DNA of 64,000 bases, taken from contig CAZPVB010000002.1 in assembly GCA_964589855.1 (NCBI GenBank), forward strand, positions 1-64,000, written 5' to 3'. The position numbers were made by a program, and so were the translations under genes. Source of the DNA: SKVR01 sp964589855 (lineage in GTDB: Bacteria > Bacteroidota > Bacteroidia > Bacteroidales > UBA7960). Shown here in pieces: positions 1 through 8,736 of this stretch. The notes under the pieces were generated by a model. The model was not told where the DNA came from and searched no databases. It saw only the letters and a program-made list of their open reading frames with translations. How positions within the stretch are numbered: the stretch's first letter is position 1; each line of letters begins with the position of its first letter.

Positions 1-450
1 AAAAGCATAAAAACCACTGAGCGGTACACCCATATTGTAAACGATGTGCTTACCATTGCATCCAGCCCCTTCTACTACATTACTTTGAATCGTGAATTAA
101 TGGAGCAAAGTATCTTAATGCCAACTAATGAACAAAAGGAGTTTTTAATCAAAAATGGAGAAGAAAGCCCCATATATAGTTATAACCAGACCGATTTTGT
201 GAAGAACAAAATTGCTGTAGAAGTTCAATTTGGCAAGTATTCCTTTGTAGCATATGACTTGTTTGTTAAACATATGCTATTCTATTCAGGGGGTGTTATT
301 AATTTGGGTATAGAGATTTTACCAACGAAGAAAATGCAGGCTGAAATGTCTTCGGGAGTAGCATATTATGAAGGAGAAGTTTATAACGTGATGAGACAAG
401 GTCGAAATAGTCCACCAGTTCCGTTGCTGATTTTAGGGATTGAACCCTAG
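1..450 (+). pseudogene. Tyrosine recombinase tail fused in frame to C-terminal half of a BglII/BstYI-type restriction endonuclease (5' end outside window)
   Basis: The frame is open from base 1, so the gene begins outside the window. The first codons read KSIKTTERYTHI, the usual end of a tyrosine recombinase with the nucleophilic Tyr in YTH, followed by the typical short tail ending near SSPF. From about codon 27 the protein changes character. It contains D, then nine residues later E-V-Q (KIAVEVQFGKYSF), which matches the spacing of BglII catalytic residues Asp84, Glu93 and Gln95. The stretch after it (YSGGVINLGIEILPTKKM, then EMSSGVAYYEGE) also looks like the BglII/BstYI family. An internal GTG at 46 gives 134 residues; BglII has 223, so the DNA-binding N-terminal part is missing. 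I infer a deletion or insertion junction and an inactive enzyme. No partner methyltransferase is visible. The recombinase may still be functional if its body lies intact upstream. Confidence 0.65.
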
Positions 451-683
451 AAAAAGAATAACCTTTAAATAATACTATTAAACTAAATGAAAAAATCTAC
501 CTTTATGGTGTACTAAAAAGGGGGAGTCTTCACAGAACATCCGCTTAACCGTATTGGTGAGATTTTGGGTTTTAATGTGGATGAATAGGGCTTGGCATGG
601 TTTGGCGGACAGGTAAGGTTTTTGTATTGCCAGGGATATTATGGGTAAACATAAACCCGTTTTTCCCCAATTAATTTTTTTAA

Positions 684-1577
684 ATGAAAATCCAAAGAAT
701 ACTCAATAACCCCCATCCATTTATATTTAACCGGTACAGTATTCTGTTGCCGTCGTTACTTACTTTTTTGGTTTTGGTACTGCTCAAACCTTTTGAGTTC
801 GCCACCTTCCCCATCAATCAACTGATTATTTGGAGTGCTTTATTTGCTGTAATTGTTGGTGTTACTATATTCTTTTGTGTTTCTGTTGTAAAAAGATTGT
901 TTGGCAAAACAATTGAAGAAAATTGGAAAGTAAAGAATGAAGCATTATTGATTTTGTTTGTTTTAACAGTGATTTCTCTGATGATCTTTTTGCTTCTTTT
1001 GAACTTCAATAATCAAATCAACTGGTTTGAATTATTCAGTTTAGTTGTGGTAAGAACCCTTGCGCTTAGTTTTTTCCCCGTTCTTATTTTGGTGCTCTAT
1101 GAGCAGAATCACCATCAGAAATTAAAAAGACGACAGGCGGAGATGTTGAACCAGCAACTGGTAAAAACAAAGCACGCCAACACCCCAAATATTTCGATTG
1201 CTCCATCACCTGAGAAAATTGTGTTAGTGGCAGAAAATAAGAAAATTGCCCTGCAGATTGATCCCCGGGATTTATTTTTCATAAAGTCTGAAGGCAATTA
1301 TGTGGAAGTATTTTATCACCGGCAGCACAAAGAAATACAAAAAGAGCTGATAAGAAACAGTCTGAAAGCAATAGAAGAGCAGCTTTCGGGTCATGATTTT
1401 TTCAGATGCCACAACCGTTTTCTGATCAACCTGCGCCACGTTCAAAAGGTGGAAGGAAACGCCCGTAATTTCGAACTTATTTTAGAGAATATTGAAGAAA
1501 AGGTACCGGTTTCCAGAAGCAGGTCTGAAACGCTACTTCAACTTTTTCAACAAAAGACCAATCTGGTAAATTCATAG
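684..1577 (+). CDS. Membrane-anchored LytTR-family DNA-binding regulator
   Basis: The 297-residue protein has four predicted membrane helices in its first half (about residues 18-38, 46-68, 85-107 and 113-137), a short linker, and a C-terminal LytTR DNA-binding domain from about residue 175 to 290. The domain shows the usual hallmarks: DLFFIKSEGNYVEVFY, a helix with FFRCHNRFLINL, and a final PVSRSRSETL. No receiver domain precedes it and no histidine kinase gene adjoins it, so it belongs to the Bacteroidota group in which LytTR is tethered directly to the membrane. It presumably senses through the membrane part; the signal is unknown. The ATG at 684 gives a sensible start. The preceding 230 bases contain no recognisable gene. 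An aspartyl-protease lipoprotein gene follows after about 150 bases and could be a target. Confidence 0.85.
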   Translation: MKIQRILNNPHPFIFNRYSILLPSLLTFLVLVLLKPFEFATFPINQLIIWSALFAVIVGVTIFFCVSVVKRLFGKTIEENWKVKNEALLILFVLTVISLMIFLLLLNFNNQINWFELFSLVVVRTLALSFFPVLILVLYEQNHHQKLKRRQAEMLNQQLVKTKHANTPNISIAPSPEKIVLVAENKKIALQIDPRDLFFIKSEGNYVEVFYHRQHKEIQKELIRNSLKAIEEQLSGHDFFRCHNRFLINLRHVQKVEGNARNFELILENIEEKVPVSRSRSETLLQLFQQKTNLVNS

Positions 1578-1630
1578 CTTTCCCATCCTTCCCACCCTTC
1601 CCACTCTTCCCATCTTTCCCATTCTTCCCA
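1577..1630 (+). repeat. Six-copy 9-bp tandem repeat (NNYTTCCCA), pyrimidine-rich
   Basis: Directly after the LytTR stop codon six 9-bp units ending in TTCCCA follow without interruption (unit ends at 1585, 1594, 1603, 1612, 1621 and 1630). On the minus strand this gives six GGG runs separated by six-base spacers, a pattern able to form a G-quadruplex. It sits in the 5' region of the following protease gene. Confidence 0.8.
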
Positions 1631-1723
1631 AATAAGGATCCAAACTTCCCAAAGTGCCCCTACAGGTACACAGGCAATGTTTGGAAGACTAATTTTGCAC
1701 CGTCAAACTTTTATTCACACACC

Positions 1724-2908
1724 TTGATGGACAATTTTTTCAAAACCTGGAATATGCAATGTTTTAAATTATCGCTGATTTTACTGATATTCATTTTTTC
1801 TTCCTGCTCCTATCTTCAAAACGTAAAACTGTTGACCGAGGGAAAAATAGAGCGGGAAAATTATATACAAACCATTCCTTTTGAATGGCGAAAGGAACTG
1901 ATTATTGTGAAAGCCCGACTCAATTCAGATACCACCTCGCGCGAATTCATTTTCGATACAGGCGCATTTAACAGTAAGGTAGAGAGCACATTGTCCACGG
2001 ATTTAGACTTAAAAGTGGTTACCCATAAAACCAACAGCACCGCACAGGGAATCAATCGGAAAATTGAGGTGGTACAGATCGATTCCCTGCTGCTGGGTGA
2101 AACAACCATTTACAACCTTGGTGCAGGAAAGTTGAGTTATGCCCCCACTTCCGCAAGTCCGTGCGTTGCACCTCACGGCATTATTGGCGCCAACCTTATC
2201 AAGCTCGCGCATTGGAAAATAGATTATGATAACCAGCTGTTGCACTTCTCTGACACCCCATTCGAAGTGGAACAAAACAGTTATGTATTGCCCTTTGACC
2301 GGCCTGTGCTCTCCGGAACGCCTAAAGTAACCATCGGAATTGGCGGTAAAGAAGCTGGAAATATTATGTTTGACTTGGGTTACAACGGAGGATTGATTCT
2401 GCCCATGTCGGTTGCCCATCATTTTGAAGACAACCAAACGAAGATCATTCTCGATCAATCCACGTCGGGCATCTATGGCACCAATGCCGATTCATTGCTG
2501 GTCAAAAACCTGGAGGTGAATGTGAGCGGAGCGAAGGCACAAATGCCCGTTGAGTTCTCTTCTCTCGATAAGGCATTGCTGGGCAACGAATTTCTGAAAC
2601 ATTTCGTGGTAATCATCAATTATGACAAAAAGGAAATCTACCTGCAAAAACAGCGAGATGTTCATATCACCGCCCCTCGCAATTTTATTGTATCTGTAGA
2701 AAACGACTCGCTTTGGGTGGTCAGTCGTACCACACCTGAACTGCCACTCCAACTGGGTGATACACTGTTTTCGGTCAATGGAAAGAGACCTGTAGAGTTA
2801 TTCTCTACTCATTGCGACTATGTGATGAATATTGGGAAGTTGCTGGATCAGGAGAGTTTGGAAATCAGGAGAATGGACAATTCCATTTTAAATATTATAC
2901 TGCAATAA
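1724..2908 (+). CDS. Retropepsin-like aspartyl protease lipoprotein with PDZ domain
   Basis: The 394-residue protein begins with a lipoprotein signal ending at IFSSC (Cys28). Around residue 77 it has EFIFDTGAFNSKV, the catalytic D-T-G of a clan AA aspartyl protease lobe. A second lobe follows near residue 215 with IMFDLGYNGGLILP, where the usual D-T/S-G is D-L-G. The C-terminal 70 residues look like a PDZ domain (LPLQLGDTLFSVNGK). This architecture (aspartyl protease domain plus PDZ) is common in Bacteroidota; substrates are generally unknown. The protein should sit in the outer or inner membrane facing the periplasm. The altered second motif could reduce or change activity. Several in-frame ATG codons occur at the start; the first is used here because the signal sequence remains plausible with either. 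Confidence 0.8.
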   Translation: MMDNFFKTWNMQCFKLSLILLIFIFSSCSYLQNVKLLTEGKIERENYIQTIPFEWRKELIIVKARLNSDTTSREFIFDTGAFNSKVESTLSTDLDLKVVTHKTNSTAQGINRKIEVVQIDSLLLGETTIYNLGAGKLSYAPTSASPCVAPHGIIGANLIKLAHWKIDYDNQLLHFSDTPFEVEQNSYVLPFDRPVLSGTPKVTIGIGGKEAGNIMFDLGYNGGLILPMSVAHHFEDNQTKIILDQSTSGIYGTNADSLLVKNLEVNVSGAKAQMPVEFSSLDKALLGNEFLKHFVVIINYDKKEIYLQKQRDVHITAPRNFIVSVENDSLWVVSRTTPELPLQLGDTLFSVNGKRPVELFSTHCDYVMNIGKLLDQESLEIRRMDNSILNIILQ

Positions 2909-3235
2909 GCTTTATTAAAAATGACTAAAGAATTGATGAAAAGTGGACTCAATATCAGAATTTTAAATACGGAAAAGGTTCAGAATGGAAGAATTAAGAC
3001 AGATTAAATACTTCTTCGCCATTTTATTCATTATGATTGTCTAGTACCCAAACCTTAACCTTTGAAAAACAATCTGATTATGAAAATGGAGTTCCACCAT
3101 ATATTTAGATTATTTTTAATTGGAATGTCTTACAATAGGATGAAATACTGAAAGTCGCCATAAATGATTTGCTCTCAGAATAATATGATAATTAGTTCAA
3201 AACAACTGACAACACAAATCAAAAACCTTAACATC
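2909..3235. other. Intergenic stretch without recognisable gene
   Basis: AT-rich DNA between the protease and the DUF418 gene. A 19-codon ATG frame at 2985-3044 encodes a short hydrophobic peptide, but nothing else supports it as a gene. No clear terminator or repeat was seen. It presumably carries the promoter of the next gene. Confidence 0.4.
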
Positions 3236-4483
3236 ATGACCCCCAAAATATCCCCAATAAATACCGGCGATCGCATAAAAAGCCTGGATATCCTGAGAGG
3301 TTTTGCCATCCTGGGTATTTTAATTATGAATATTCAAAGTTTTTCAATGCCTGGAGCCGCTTATATGAATCCAACCGCCTATGGTGATTTGGAAGGGATC
3401 AACAAGTGGGTTTGGGTAATATCTCATCTGTTTGCTGATCAAAAATTCATTACCATTTTCTCCATCCTGTTTGGAGCAGGTATTGTTCTGGTTACGCAAA
3501 ATGCCGAAACCAGGCGTGGACGGTCTGCAGGTCTTCATTATAAAAGAACATTCTGGTTGCTGGTTATCGGCATTATTCATGCTCACCTTATCTGGTATGG
3601 CGACATACTGGTTCCGTATGCCATTTGCGCCTTGTTCGTTTATTTATTCCGAAAAAAGAGTCCTGTAACCCTGCTCATTACAGGTCTGGTTCTCATGTCA
3701 ATACACACATTAATTTACGGGTTATTTGGCATCTCAATTGAAAGTTGGCCTAAAGAAGCTTTCGAGTCGGCAAAATCAGGTTGGATGCCGAATCAAACTG
3801 AAATCAACAGCGAAATTGCAGCGATTAGCGGATCACTTCCTGAACAAATCAGGCATAATTCTGAAGCGGCTTTGTTTATGCAAACCTTCGTATTTCCTGT
3901 AATGTATCTATGGCGTGCCGGAGGTCTTATGCTGATGGGTATGGCCTTGTATAAATGGAAAATCCTGCAGGCATCCAGGAGCAGAGGATTCTATTTACGG
4001 GGATGGCTCATCTCGTGGTTGATTGGGTTTCCAATAATAATATATGGTCTGGTTAAAAATTTTGATACCAACTGGAGTTTTGAATACTCCATGTTTTTGG
4101 GTTCTCAGTACAACTACTGGGGCAGTTTGTTTGTAAGTTTCGGATATATATGCATCATCATGCTCCTTAGTCAATGTATATGGGGCATATCTTTTAAGAA
4201 ACGCCTTGCAGGCATTGGTCAGATGGCTTTAACCAATTACATTGCACAATCGGTTATTTGTGTTCTCATATTTTACGGTGTTGGTTTTGGATTGTTTGGA
4301 CAAGTCGACAGAGGTACCCAGTTGCTCATCACATTGGCTATTTGGATCATCCAATTTGCCTGGTCCAAACCATGGTTAGATCGTTATCAGTTTGGCCCGC
4401 TTGAATGGTTGTGGCGCTCACTAACGTATTGGAAAATTCAGCCGATGAAAAGGGGGGTAGTAGATAAGAATCACCTGCTTTAG
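3236..4483 (+). CDS. DUF418 multipass membrane protein
   Basis: The protein has the hallmark N-terminus of the DUF418/YeiB-like family (RIKSLDILRGFAILGILIMN) and about ten hydrophobic segments. The FITIFSILFGAG and AMLFKWKI-like middle (MALYKWKI) and the ending with W-rich sequence (IIQFAWSKPWLDRYQFGPLEWLWR, key residues GPLEWLWR) are typical of the conserved C-terminal DUF418 domain. I start it at the ATG at 3236 because family members begin shortly before RxxxLDxLRG; an ATG at 3164 would add 24 polar residues of unlikely coding character. Function is unproven; relatives are proposed inner-membrane transporters or acyltransferase-like proteins. The stop codon lies inside the first palindrome of the repeat cluster that follows. 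Confidence 0.85.
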   Translation: MTPKISPINTGDRIKSLDILRGFAILGILIMNIQSFSMPGAAYMNPTAYGDLEGINKWVWVISHLFADQKFITIFSILFGAGIVLVTQNAETRRGRSAGLHYKRTFWLLVIGIIHAHLIWYGDILVPYAICALFVYLFRKKSPVTLLITGLVLMSIHTLIYGLFGISIESWPKEAFESAKSGWMPNQTEINSEIAAISGSLPEQIRHNSEAALFMQTFVFPVMYLWRAGGLMLMGMALYKWKILQASRSRGFYLRGWLISWLIGFPIIIYGLVKNFDTNWSFEYSMFLGSQYNYWGSLFVSFGYICIIMLLSQCIWGISFKKRLAGIGQMALTNYIAQSVICVLIFYGVGFGLFGQVDRGTQLLITLAIWIIQFAWSKPWLDRYQFGPLEWLWRSLTYWKIQPMKRGVVDKNHLL

Positions 4484-4858
4484 ACCGTAGGTCTTTCCTG
4501 TAAAAAAGGAAACTCTTACAGAGTTTGGATATCACTTCTTCTACCTAGACCCCCAGATGAATCTGGGGGTTATGCAGAGGTAACGCCTACGGCGTGAGTC
4601 AAAGGTAAAACTGATAATATAATTATCATATTACCTACATAAGAACGATTAAAGTCCATAGGTCTTCCTTGTGAATAATGCCTGTGATGATGCGTAGTAA
4701 CCATTACCTGAAGTTTACCAAAATCTTGGTGTAGGAGTTTTTGCTACCCATTCTGCACTTATAAAAGAAAAAGACCGTAGGTCTTCCCTGTGAATAACGC
4801 CCGGATTTATCCGGGTGAAAGTAAGCAGGTCTCACTCATAAAAACCCTGTAAGGGTTT
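4483..4858. repeat. Cluster of short palindromic intergenic elements
   Basis: Seven perfect or near-perfect small palindromes sit in under 400 bases: GACCGTAGGTC (4483-4493), AAACTC/GAGTTT (4510-4526), CCCCCAGAT/ATCTGGGGG (4550-4569), CGCC/GGCG (4584-4594), another GACCGTAGGTC (4773-4783), CCCGGAT/ATCCGGG (4800-4815) and AAACCCT/AGGGTTT (4842-4858). A longer unit, roughly GACCGTAGGTCTTCCCTGTG followed by AATAA, occurs three times (4483, 4653, 4772), the middle copy with one change in the palindrome. They resemble dispersed REP-like elements. The rest of the 4484-5125 gap is AT-rich DNA with a possible promoter near 4972. Confidence 0.7.
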
Positions 4859-4971
4859 GCTCTTTAGGAATTAACAAAAACCACTATTTCTCTATCTCCA
4901 ACGAATCAAAAAGCACATTTTAGAGTGGTCTCATTTTGGAAACCCCTATTTAATGCCAGCAAGAAAACCCT

Positions 4972-4979
4972 TACTTTTG
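4972..4979 (+). promoter_or_regulatory. Candidate Bacteroidota -7 element (TACTTTTG) for the EamA gene
   Basis: TACTTTTG fits the Bacteroides TAnnTTTG -7 consensus and lies about 150 bases before the transporter start. No well-placed -33 TTTG is visible, so support is modest. Confidence 0.3.
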
Positions 4980-5125
4980 CGTCTTTGATGAGAAATCATC
5001 AAAAAAAAGGCTTCCGAAGTTCTTGAATTTATGGAGTTTACTATTCGTAAATAACTGATTAAGAAACGAGAATAACATTGTATTCAGCGTTTTAATGCAA
5101 AAACTAATCAATCATCTTCCAAATA

Positions 5126-6007
5126 ATGCATAAAGAAAACAATTTCCGGGATTTAGCAGAGTTGAATCTTGCCATCTTGTTCATGAGCACTTCAGGTGCA
5201 TTGGGTAGGTTTATAGATTTACCTGTTCCGGTTATTATTTGTACCAGGGCAATTATAGCAGGGTTTATCATTTTTCTGCTGTGCAAATGGAAGCGCTATG
5301 ATTTCAGGATTAAAAAACAGGACAGGTGGACACTCCTTTTTAGCGGTCTGCTAATGGGGCTGCACTGGATTACCTATTTTTATGCGCTTAAATTATCGAA
5401 TGTAGCCATCGGTATGATTTCAATATTCACATACCCTGTAATTACAACCATTCTCGAACCCTTTATTCTGAGAACAAAATTCCAGGTAATACACCTGTTT
5501 TTGGGCATCTCCGTTTTGGTAGGGGTTTTCTTCCTTATCCCCGACTTTAATTTTCAGCATGACTATACCAAAGCGATAGGTCTAGGAATTCTCTCGGCAA
5601 TACTCTATTCCTTAAGAAATATTATCTCAAAGTCAAAGATACGGGAGTATAACGGATCAATACTTATGTTTTATCAGCTCCTGGTTATTTCCGTTTTACT
5701 GGCACCATTTTACTTTATAGATGGTATTGCCGGGTGGAACGATCAACTACCTGCCATTTTAATGCTGTCCATCCTTACCACGGCAATAGGCCATACATGG
5801 TTTTTGCATTCCTTTAAAAAGTTTTCCGTTACTTCTGCAAGTATCATCAGCAGTCTGCAATTGGTTTACGGAATTATAATCGGAACGATTTTTTTAAAGG
5901 AAATCCCTCAGGCAACTACTATCATTGGTGGTACACTCATATTAATGACCGTAATAATAGAAAGTGTAATATCGTACAGAAAAAACAATAAAGCAGGCAT
6001 CAAATAA
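5126..6007 (+). CDS. EamA/DMT-superfamily transporter
   Basis: The 293-residue protein has about ten hydrophobic helices arranged as two EamA repeats (about residues 10-135 and 150-285). Typical features are AILFMSTSGALGRFIDLP at the start, GLLMGLHWITYFYALKLSNV at the end of helix 3-4, and the second-repeat motif AIGHTWFLHSFKKFSVTSAS. Such drug/metabolite transporters export or import small metabolites across the inner membrane; the substrate cannot be read from sequence. It stands alone on the plus strand with long flanks, so it is probably transcribed by itself. Confidence 0.85.
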   Translation: MHKENNFRDLAELNLAILFMSTSGALGRFIDLPVPVIICTRAIIAGFIIFLLCKWKRYDFRIKKQDRWTLLFSGLLMGLHWITYFYALKLSNVAIGMISIFTYPVITTILEPFILRTKFQVIHLFLGISVLVGVFFLIPDFNFQHDYTKAIGLGILSAILYSLRNIISKSKIREYNGSILMFYQLLVISVLLAPFYFIDGIAGWNDQLPAILMLSILTTAIGHTWFLHSFKKFSVTSASIISSLQLVYGIIIGTIFLKEIPQATTIIGGTLILMTVIIESVISYRKNNKAGIK

Positions 6008-6276
6008 ATAAATTGCAAAAAACATCTATATTTGAAAGGTGAAAAAAGTAAAATGGCACATATTCACATATCAAACCAGGGATACACCACAAAGAACAAT
6101 GAAAAAATTACGAAGTTTACAGCATCATTCTGTGTCCATACAGTAATCCCCTGAAGGTGTTGAACTTATCAAGTAATGATTGAGTTTAGTTACAAATTCA
6201 GATTTGGGTTTATTGATCAACCGTGAGAAACATCAGAACAAATTGAATAAGCATTACAGAAACAAACAAAACAACC

Positions 6277-6702
6277 ATGATAAAAAGAATTCTTATTTAT
6301 GTGATTTTATTCTTAAGCATTTCGCTACAGGCCATTGGACAAAAAGAATTGCCGGTAAACAAATGGAGTTATATAGAAGTTGGCAGTACACGTGTTAAAT
6401 GGGGCGATTTCAACAGCAACGGAATACATGATATTGCTGTTTCTGAAAAGCGTTTTTCGGGGACCGATCCCGATGCCAACCTGTATGTTTTCATCGGCCA
6501 ACAAGGAAGTAAACCAACCTGTAAACAAACAACGATAATCACGCAGTACTCAATAAATAACCTTGATGCTGCCGATGTTGACAACGAACGCGATCTGGAC
6601 GTTATTTCAGGCAACAACGGAGATCAGAACACATTCGTAAACAACAGTATAACACCCGGTAATACGAATTATCAACGTATTCCGGTGAGTAGATTCATTT
6701 GA
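6277..6702 (+). pseudogene. Truncated secreted FG-GAP/VCBS-repeat protein
   Basis: The 141-residue frame starts with a good signal peptide (MIKRILIYVILFLSISLQAIGQ). It then has two FG-GAP/VCBS-like repeats: VKWGDFNSNGIHDIAVSEK and LDAADVDNERDLDVISGN, whose acidic loops resemble the Ca-binding DxDxDGxxD pattern. Family proteins normally carry seven or more such repeats for a complete propeller and, in this phylum, a T9SS tail; both are missing. The frame stops shortly after the second repeat and the following 90 bases show no continuation that I recognise. I call it a 3'-truncated remnant, though a short secreted protein is possible. The 270 bases before it hold no convincing gene. Confidence 0.55.
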
Positions 6703-6844
6703 ACGAAATCACAGCCAGTATTCCATGCTCATATCGTAGTGATTTGGATGTTCACTCTTTCGTAAAATTCCCACAAACAAAGATTAACTTACCTTGTTTA
6801 TTTTGCATTCAAAAAATGTTAAAAGCCGAACAACAGTAAAATTC

Positions 6845-8731
6845 ATGAAAGTTTTACCTGATTTCACCCTTATTCTCCTTATATCCATCTTTTTTCCATC
6901 CATTTTCTGCAGTGGCGGAAATGTCATGGGATCTGATGCAACCAATTCAGTTGACAGTACAGAATGGTATTATAATGCTTATCAAAATGCTTCAAAAGAA
7001 AACCCCGGCAATGCCATTCATTACCTGCATAAGGCTAACATGCATGCAACTTCCTTATCTGACCTCAACCGTTCTGCAGAGATTATCCTGGAAATAGCAT
7101 CACACTATCTGCAACAACATACTTACGACAGCACACTCAAGTACACTTCAATCATCATTGCCAATAAAGAACAAATCCTACCTGATTTTTTAATCAGTGC
7201 CTGGAATCTGGCAGGACAGTCGTGGTATTTCAAAGGCACTCACGACAAAGCAGCTGAAGCGCACCTCGAGGCCCTTGATCTTATCTCCATTCACGACCTT
7301 CCCAAAAGAAGCGCCAAAACATATATCGATCTGGCGAACGTGTATATCCGATTAAGTAACTGGGGCATGGTAGAGGAATACCTGCTGAAAGCCATTGAAA
7401 AGGCATTGGACTATGAACAAGATGCAGAGTACAACAAAGCGTCAGGTAATCTTGGTATGGTATACGCCATGCAGGGAAAATGGGAAAACTCAATCGATGT
7501 TTTTAACCGCACATTAGATTTTAACAATGAAACAAACAATCAACTGGCTGTGTGCAAGTTGTACAACAATCTCGGGGTGGTTTACGAGCGTAAGGGCGAT
7601 ATACCGGAATCCTATGAATATTATAACCTGGGATTGCAAAAAGCCATTGAGATACAAGATAATGCATCCATTGCCATCGGTTATCAGAACGTGGCACAGG
7701 CACTTTCTAAACTGGGCAGATACCAGCAGGCTCTCGGGTATTTTGAGAAAGGGATTGAACTATCCACCCAACTGGGCAACCTTGACATTGTAAGAGACGG
7801 ACTGTTTAACCTGTCTGATCTTTACGAAAGTATGGGAAACTACAAAAAAGCGCTTGAACTTCAAACCCGGTTTCTTCATTTGAATGATAGTCTGGTGAAT
7901 ATAAACCGACTGAATGCCATCTCCGAGTTGGAAATCAAATATGAAACGGAAAAAAAAGAACGCGAGAACCTGGCGCTTAGAAACACCAACCTGGTGCAGG
8001 AAGCCAAAATTCAACAGCAACGCTTTCAGATATCCATGATCAGTATTGGGATGGTTATCCTTGTTATTTTGGTGGGATTGGGATTTGTAATCTATAAACA
8101 AAAACAGCAAAGTCAAACACAACAGGCAATGATCCGACTCATTACAGAAACTCAGGAAGAAGAAAGAAAGCGTGTAGCATCCGATTTGCACGATAGTGTG
8201 GGCAGTTTGCTTGCCAGTCTGAAAATGAAATTGCAAAACCAGCAAAACGGAAGTCAAAATGATGGTGATCAGTTGGAAATTCTTGATAAACTGAGTGATG
8301 ATGTTAGGAAAATTGCCCATAACATCATGCCTGCCACCCTGAATAAATACGGGCTTGTTCCGGCGATAAAGGAAGAAATGCAAAACATGGTTTCTGCAAA
8401 GGGTTTGGAAACATCTTTTGTTGATTTTGGAATGGAAAAAAGACTCAACAAGCAAGGTGAAATTCACATCTTCAGGGTTGTACAGGAAACACTGCAAAAT
8501 GCGGTGAAGCACTCTGGCGCTTCCAGGGTGAGCGTGGAAATTACCAATGACCCCAAAAATCTGAATATAATGGTGGAAGATAACGGAACGGGGTTCAACA
8601 CCAAAAGCATATCCCATAATTTTGGATTAAAGAGCATTGCATCCAGAATTGCCATTCTGAAAGGTCAATGGAACATTGATTCGGCGCCCGGCAGGGGAAC
8701 ACTTGTAAACATTACCATCCCAAACAATTAA
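6845..8731 (+). CDS. TPR-containing NarL/LiaS-type sensor histidine kinase
   Basis: The protein has a signal or anchor segment, about seven tetratricopeptide repeats (roughly the first 350 residues), a coiled coil, one membrane helix (ISMISIGMVILVILVGLGFV) and a C-terminal kinase of the HisKA_3 class. The phospho-accepting His is in SDLHDSVGSLLASL. The ATPase part shows VVQETLQNAVKHSGA (N box), VEDNGTGFN (G1) and SAPGRGT. The TPR region presumably faces the periplasm and senses a protein partner or cell-envelope state. The ATG at 6845 is preferred because it leads straight into a normal signal sequence; a start at 6794 adds 17 polar residues. The cognate response regulator gene begins five bases after its stop. 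Confidence 0.9.
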   Translation: MKVLPDFTLILLISIFFPSIFCSGGNVMGSDATNSVDSTEWYYNAYQNASKENPGNAIHYLHKANMHATSLSDLNRSAEIILEIASHYLQQHTYDSTLKYTSIIIANKEQILPDFLISAWNLAGQSWYFKGTHDKAAEAHLEALDLISIHDLPKRSAKTYIDLANVYIRLSNWGMVEEYLLKAIEKALDYEQDAEYNKASGNLGMVYAMQGKWENSIDVFNRTLDFNNETNNQLAVCKLYNNLGVVYERKGDIPESYEYYNLGLQKAIEIQDNASIAIGYQNVAQALSKLGRYQQALGYFEKGIELSTQLGNLDIVRDGLFNLSDLYESMGNYKKALELQTRFLHLNDSLVNINRLNAISELEIKYETEKKERENLALRNTNLVQEAKIQQQRFQISMISIGMVILVILVGLGFVIYKQKQQSQTQQAMIRLITETQEEERKRVASDLHDSVGSLLASLKMKLQNQQNGSQNDGDQLEILDKLSDDVRKIAHNIMPATLNKYGLVPAIKEEMQNMVSAKGLETSFVDFGMEKRLNKQGEIHIFRVVQETLQNAVKHSGASRVSVEITNDPKNLNIMVEDNGTGFNTKSISHNFGLKSIASRIAILKGQWNIDSAPGRGTLVNITIPNN

Positions 8732-8736
8732 ACGGC

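Noticed and set aside
1577..1630. Possible CRISPR array
   Set aside because: The repeat is a 9-bp minisatellite with no spacers and no cas genes are nearby.
2985..3044. 19-codon frame with a hydrophobic end
   Set aside because: Too short, no neighbouring context and no promoter; chance is the simpler explanation.
6053..6154. 33-codon frame before the FG-GAP remnant
   Set aside because: No signal, span or family resemblance.
7760..8617. 285-codon frame on the minus strand
   Set aside because: It is antisense to the histidine kinase, has no signal or domain, and its composition follows from the sense codons.
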